From JBLHKE01 sp047619485 (GTDB lineage Bacteria; Verrucomicrobiota; Verrucomicrobiia; Verrucomicrobiales; DEV007): a DNA stretch of 7,197 bases. The stretch covers positions 1 to 7,197 of the forward strand of contig JBLHKE010000397.1 in NCBI GenBank assembly GCA_047619485.1, read 5' to 3'. The notes below the pieces were generated by a model, which worked only from the letters and a program-made list of their open reading frames with translations, did no database searches and was not told the DNA's origin. Numbering within the stretch: the first letter of the stretch is position 1; each line of letters starts with the position of its first letter. Positions 6,473 through 7,197 of the stretch are shown piece after piece. The translations under genes were made by a program, and so were the position numbers.

Positions 6473-7197
6473 AGACCCTTTCAATTCTTCTATTCTCCTT
6501 TTCGATCCTGGCGGTCGGCCACGGCCAATCGATCGTCGATAACTGGCACCAGTGGCGTGGCCCTGAGAACAACGGAGTTTCCCGCACTGCGAAGCCACCG
6601 ATCGAGTGGGGTGAGAATCAGAACGTCGCGTGGAAAGTGAAGATCGAAGGTCGCGGCACCTCTAGCCCGGTCGTGTGGGGCGATCGGGTCTTCGTGACCA
6701 CCGCCATCAACACCGGACTGATCGACCCTTCACGGCCAAGGCCGGAGGATCAGCCGGAGAGAGTTTTCGGGATCAAGCATCCCAACACCGGCTACCAAAT
6801 GACCGTGCTCTGCTTTGATCGGAACACCGGAAAGGAACTTTGGCGGGACGTCGCGCAGACACTCGTCCCGCACGAAGGTCACCACAAAGACGCCAGTTAC
6901 GCCTCGGCTTCACCATTCTGTGATGGCGAGCGGATCTATTGCTGGTTCGGGTCGGCCGGCATGTTTGCCTATGATCTCGATGGCAAGAAATTGTGGGGGC
7001 GTGATCTTGGAAAGGCGAAGGTTGGCGCGAGTTTGGGCGAAGGTAGTTCGCCGGTCGTTCACGACGGAAAGATCGTCATCATCCGCGATCACGGCGGGCA
7101 ATCGACCATCGAGGTTTTGGAGTCCAAAGACGGGGAGACGCTTTGGAAAAAGGATCGCGACGAAGGCAATGCCTGGGCCACGCCAGCCATCACAGAG
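6469..7197 (+). CDS. Secreted PQQ-like beta-propeller protein (3' end outside window)
   Basis: The frame is open from ATG 6469 to the window edge, giving 243 codons. Residues 1-19 are a signal peptide (MKTLSILLFSFSILAVGHG), so the product is exported. HQWRGPENNGVS at 27-38 is the characteristic opening of the outer-membrane-assembly-like or PQQ-like propellers that are abundant in Planctomycetes and Verrucomicrobia. Blade motifs follow: SSPVVWGDRVFVTT (65-78), LCFDRNTGKELWRD, FAYDLDGKKLWGRDLG, SSPVVHDGKIVIIRD and VLESKDGETLWKK. The D-x-x-T/D-G-K-x-L-W pattern defines the repeats. Whether it binds PQQ or is a structural propeller without cofactor cannot be told from this part. The ATG overlaps the stop of the sulfatase remnant by ATGA (6469-6472), and there is only a weak purine stretch upstream (GAAGAACCGAG), so translation may depend on the remnant. 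Confidence 0.87.
   Translation, partial: MKTLSILLFSFSILAVGHGQSIVDNWHQWRGPENNGVSRTAKPPIEWGENQNVAWKVKIEGRGTSSPVVWGDRVFVTTAINTGLIDPSRPRPEDQPERVFGIKHPNTGYQMTVLCFDRNTGKELWRDVAQTLVPHEGHHKDASYASASPFCDGERIYCWFGSAGMFAYDLDGKKLWGRDLGKAKVGASLGEGSSPVVHDGKIVIIRDHGGQSTIEVLESKDGETLWKKDRDEGNAWATPAITE

Noticed and set aside
6255..6542. 95-codon + frame overlapping the sulfatase remnant and the propeller start
   Set aside because: The neighbouring frames show sulfatase and PQQ-propeller homology with signal peptides, while this one has only Arg/Ser/Pro-rich sequence.

Overview
The window is about 57% GC by eye and every supported gene lies on the + strand, packed end to end. It suggests a bacterium of the PVC superphylum, most likely Verrucomicrobiota. 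Four things point there: secreted proteins built from 'DP-x-A-A-x-x-W' helical repeats, a beta-propeller fused to c-type haem motifs, an iduronate-2-sulfatase-like N-terminus, and a PQQ-like propeller that opens with the 'WRGP..NG' motif. The taxon is inferred from these families; there is no marker gene in the window.

Layout: (1) 3-437 is the 3' end of a helical-repeat gene that enters from the left. (2) 434-1888 (or from 413) is a second, complete member of that family, with a membrane anchor and ten repeats of about 32 residues. It overlaps gene 1 by ATGA at 434-437. (3) 1907-5125 encodes a 1072-residue secreted protein: beta-propeller, two CXXCH haem sites, an Ig/TIG-like region and C-terminal ankyrin repeats. 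(4) 5150-6250 is a third repeat-family protein with an N-terminal anchor. (5) 6251-6472 is the N-terminal remnant of a sulfatase that lacks its catalytic half. (6) 6469-7197 is the start of a secreted PQQ-like beta-propeller protein that runs off the right edge.

Gaps between genes are 18 and 24 bases, and the other junctions abut or overlap, so one polycistronic unit is plausible. I found no convincing promoter, terminator, RNA gene, CRISPR array or insertion sequence, and no gene-free stretch longer than about 25 bases if the sulfatase remnant is counted. All products appear to be exported or membrane-anchored. The cluster therefore looks like a cell-envelope or periplasmic system in which non-catalytic scaffold proteins surround a large putative redox protein. 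Its substrate and physiological role cannot be read from the sequence. The three repeat paralogues around the cytochrome-propeller-ankyrin fusion are the most distinctive aspect.
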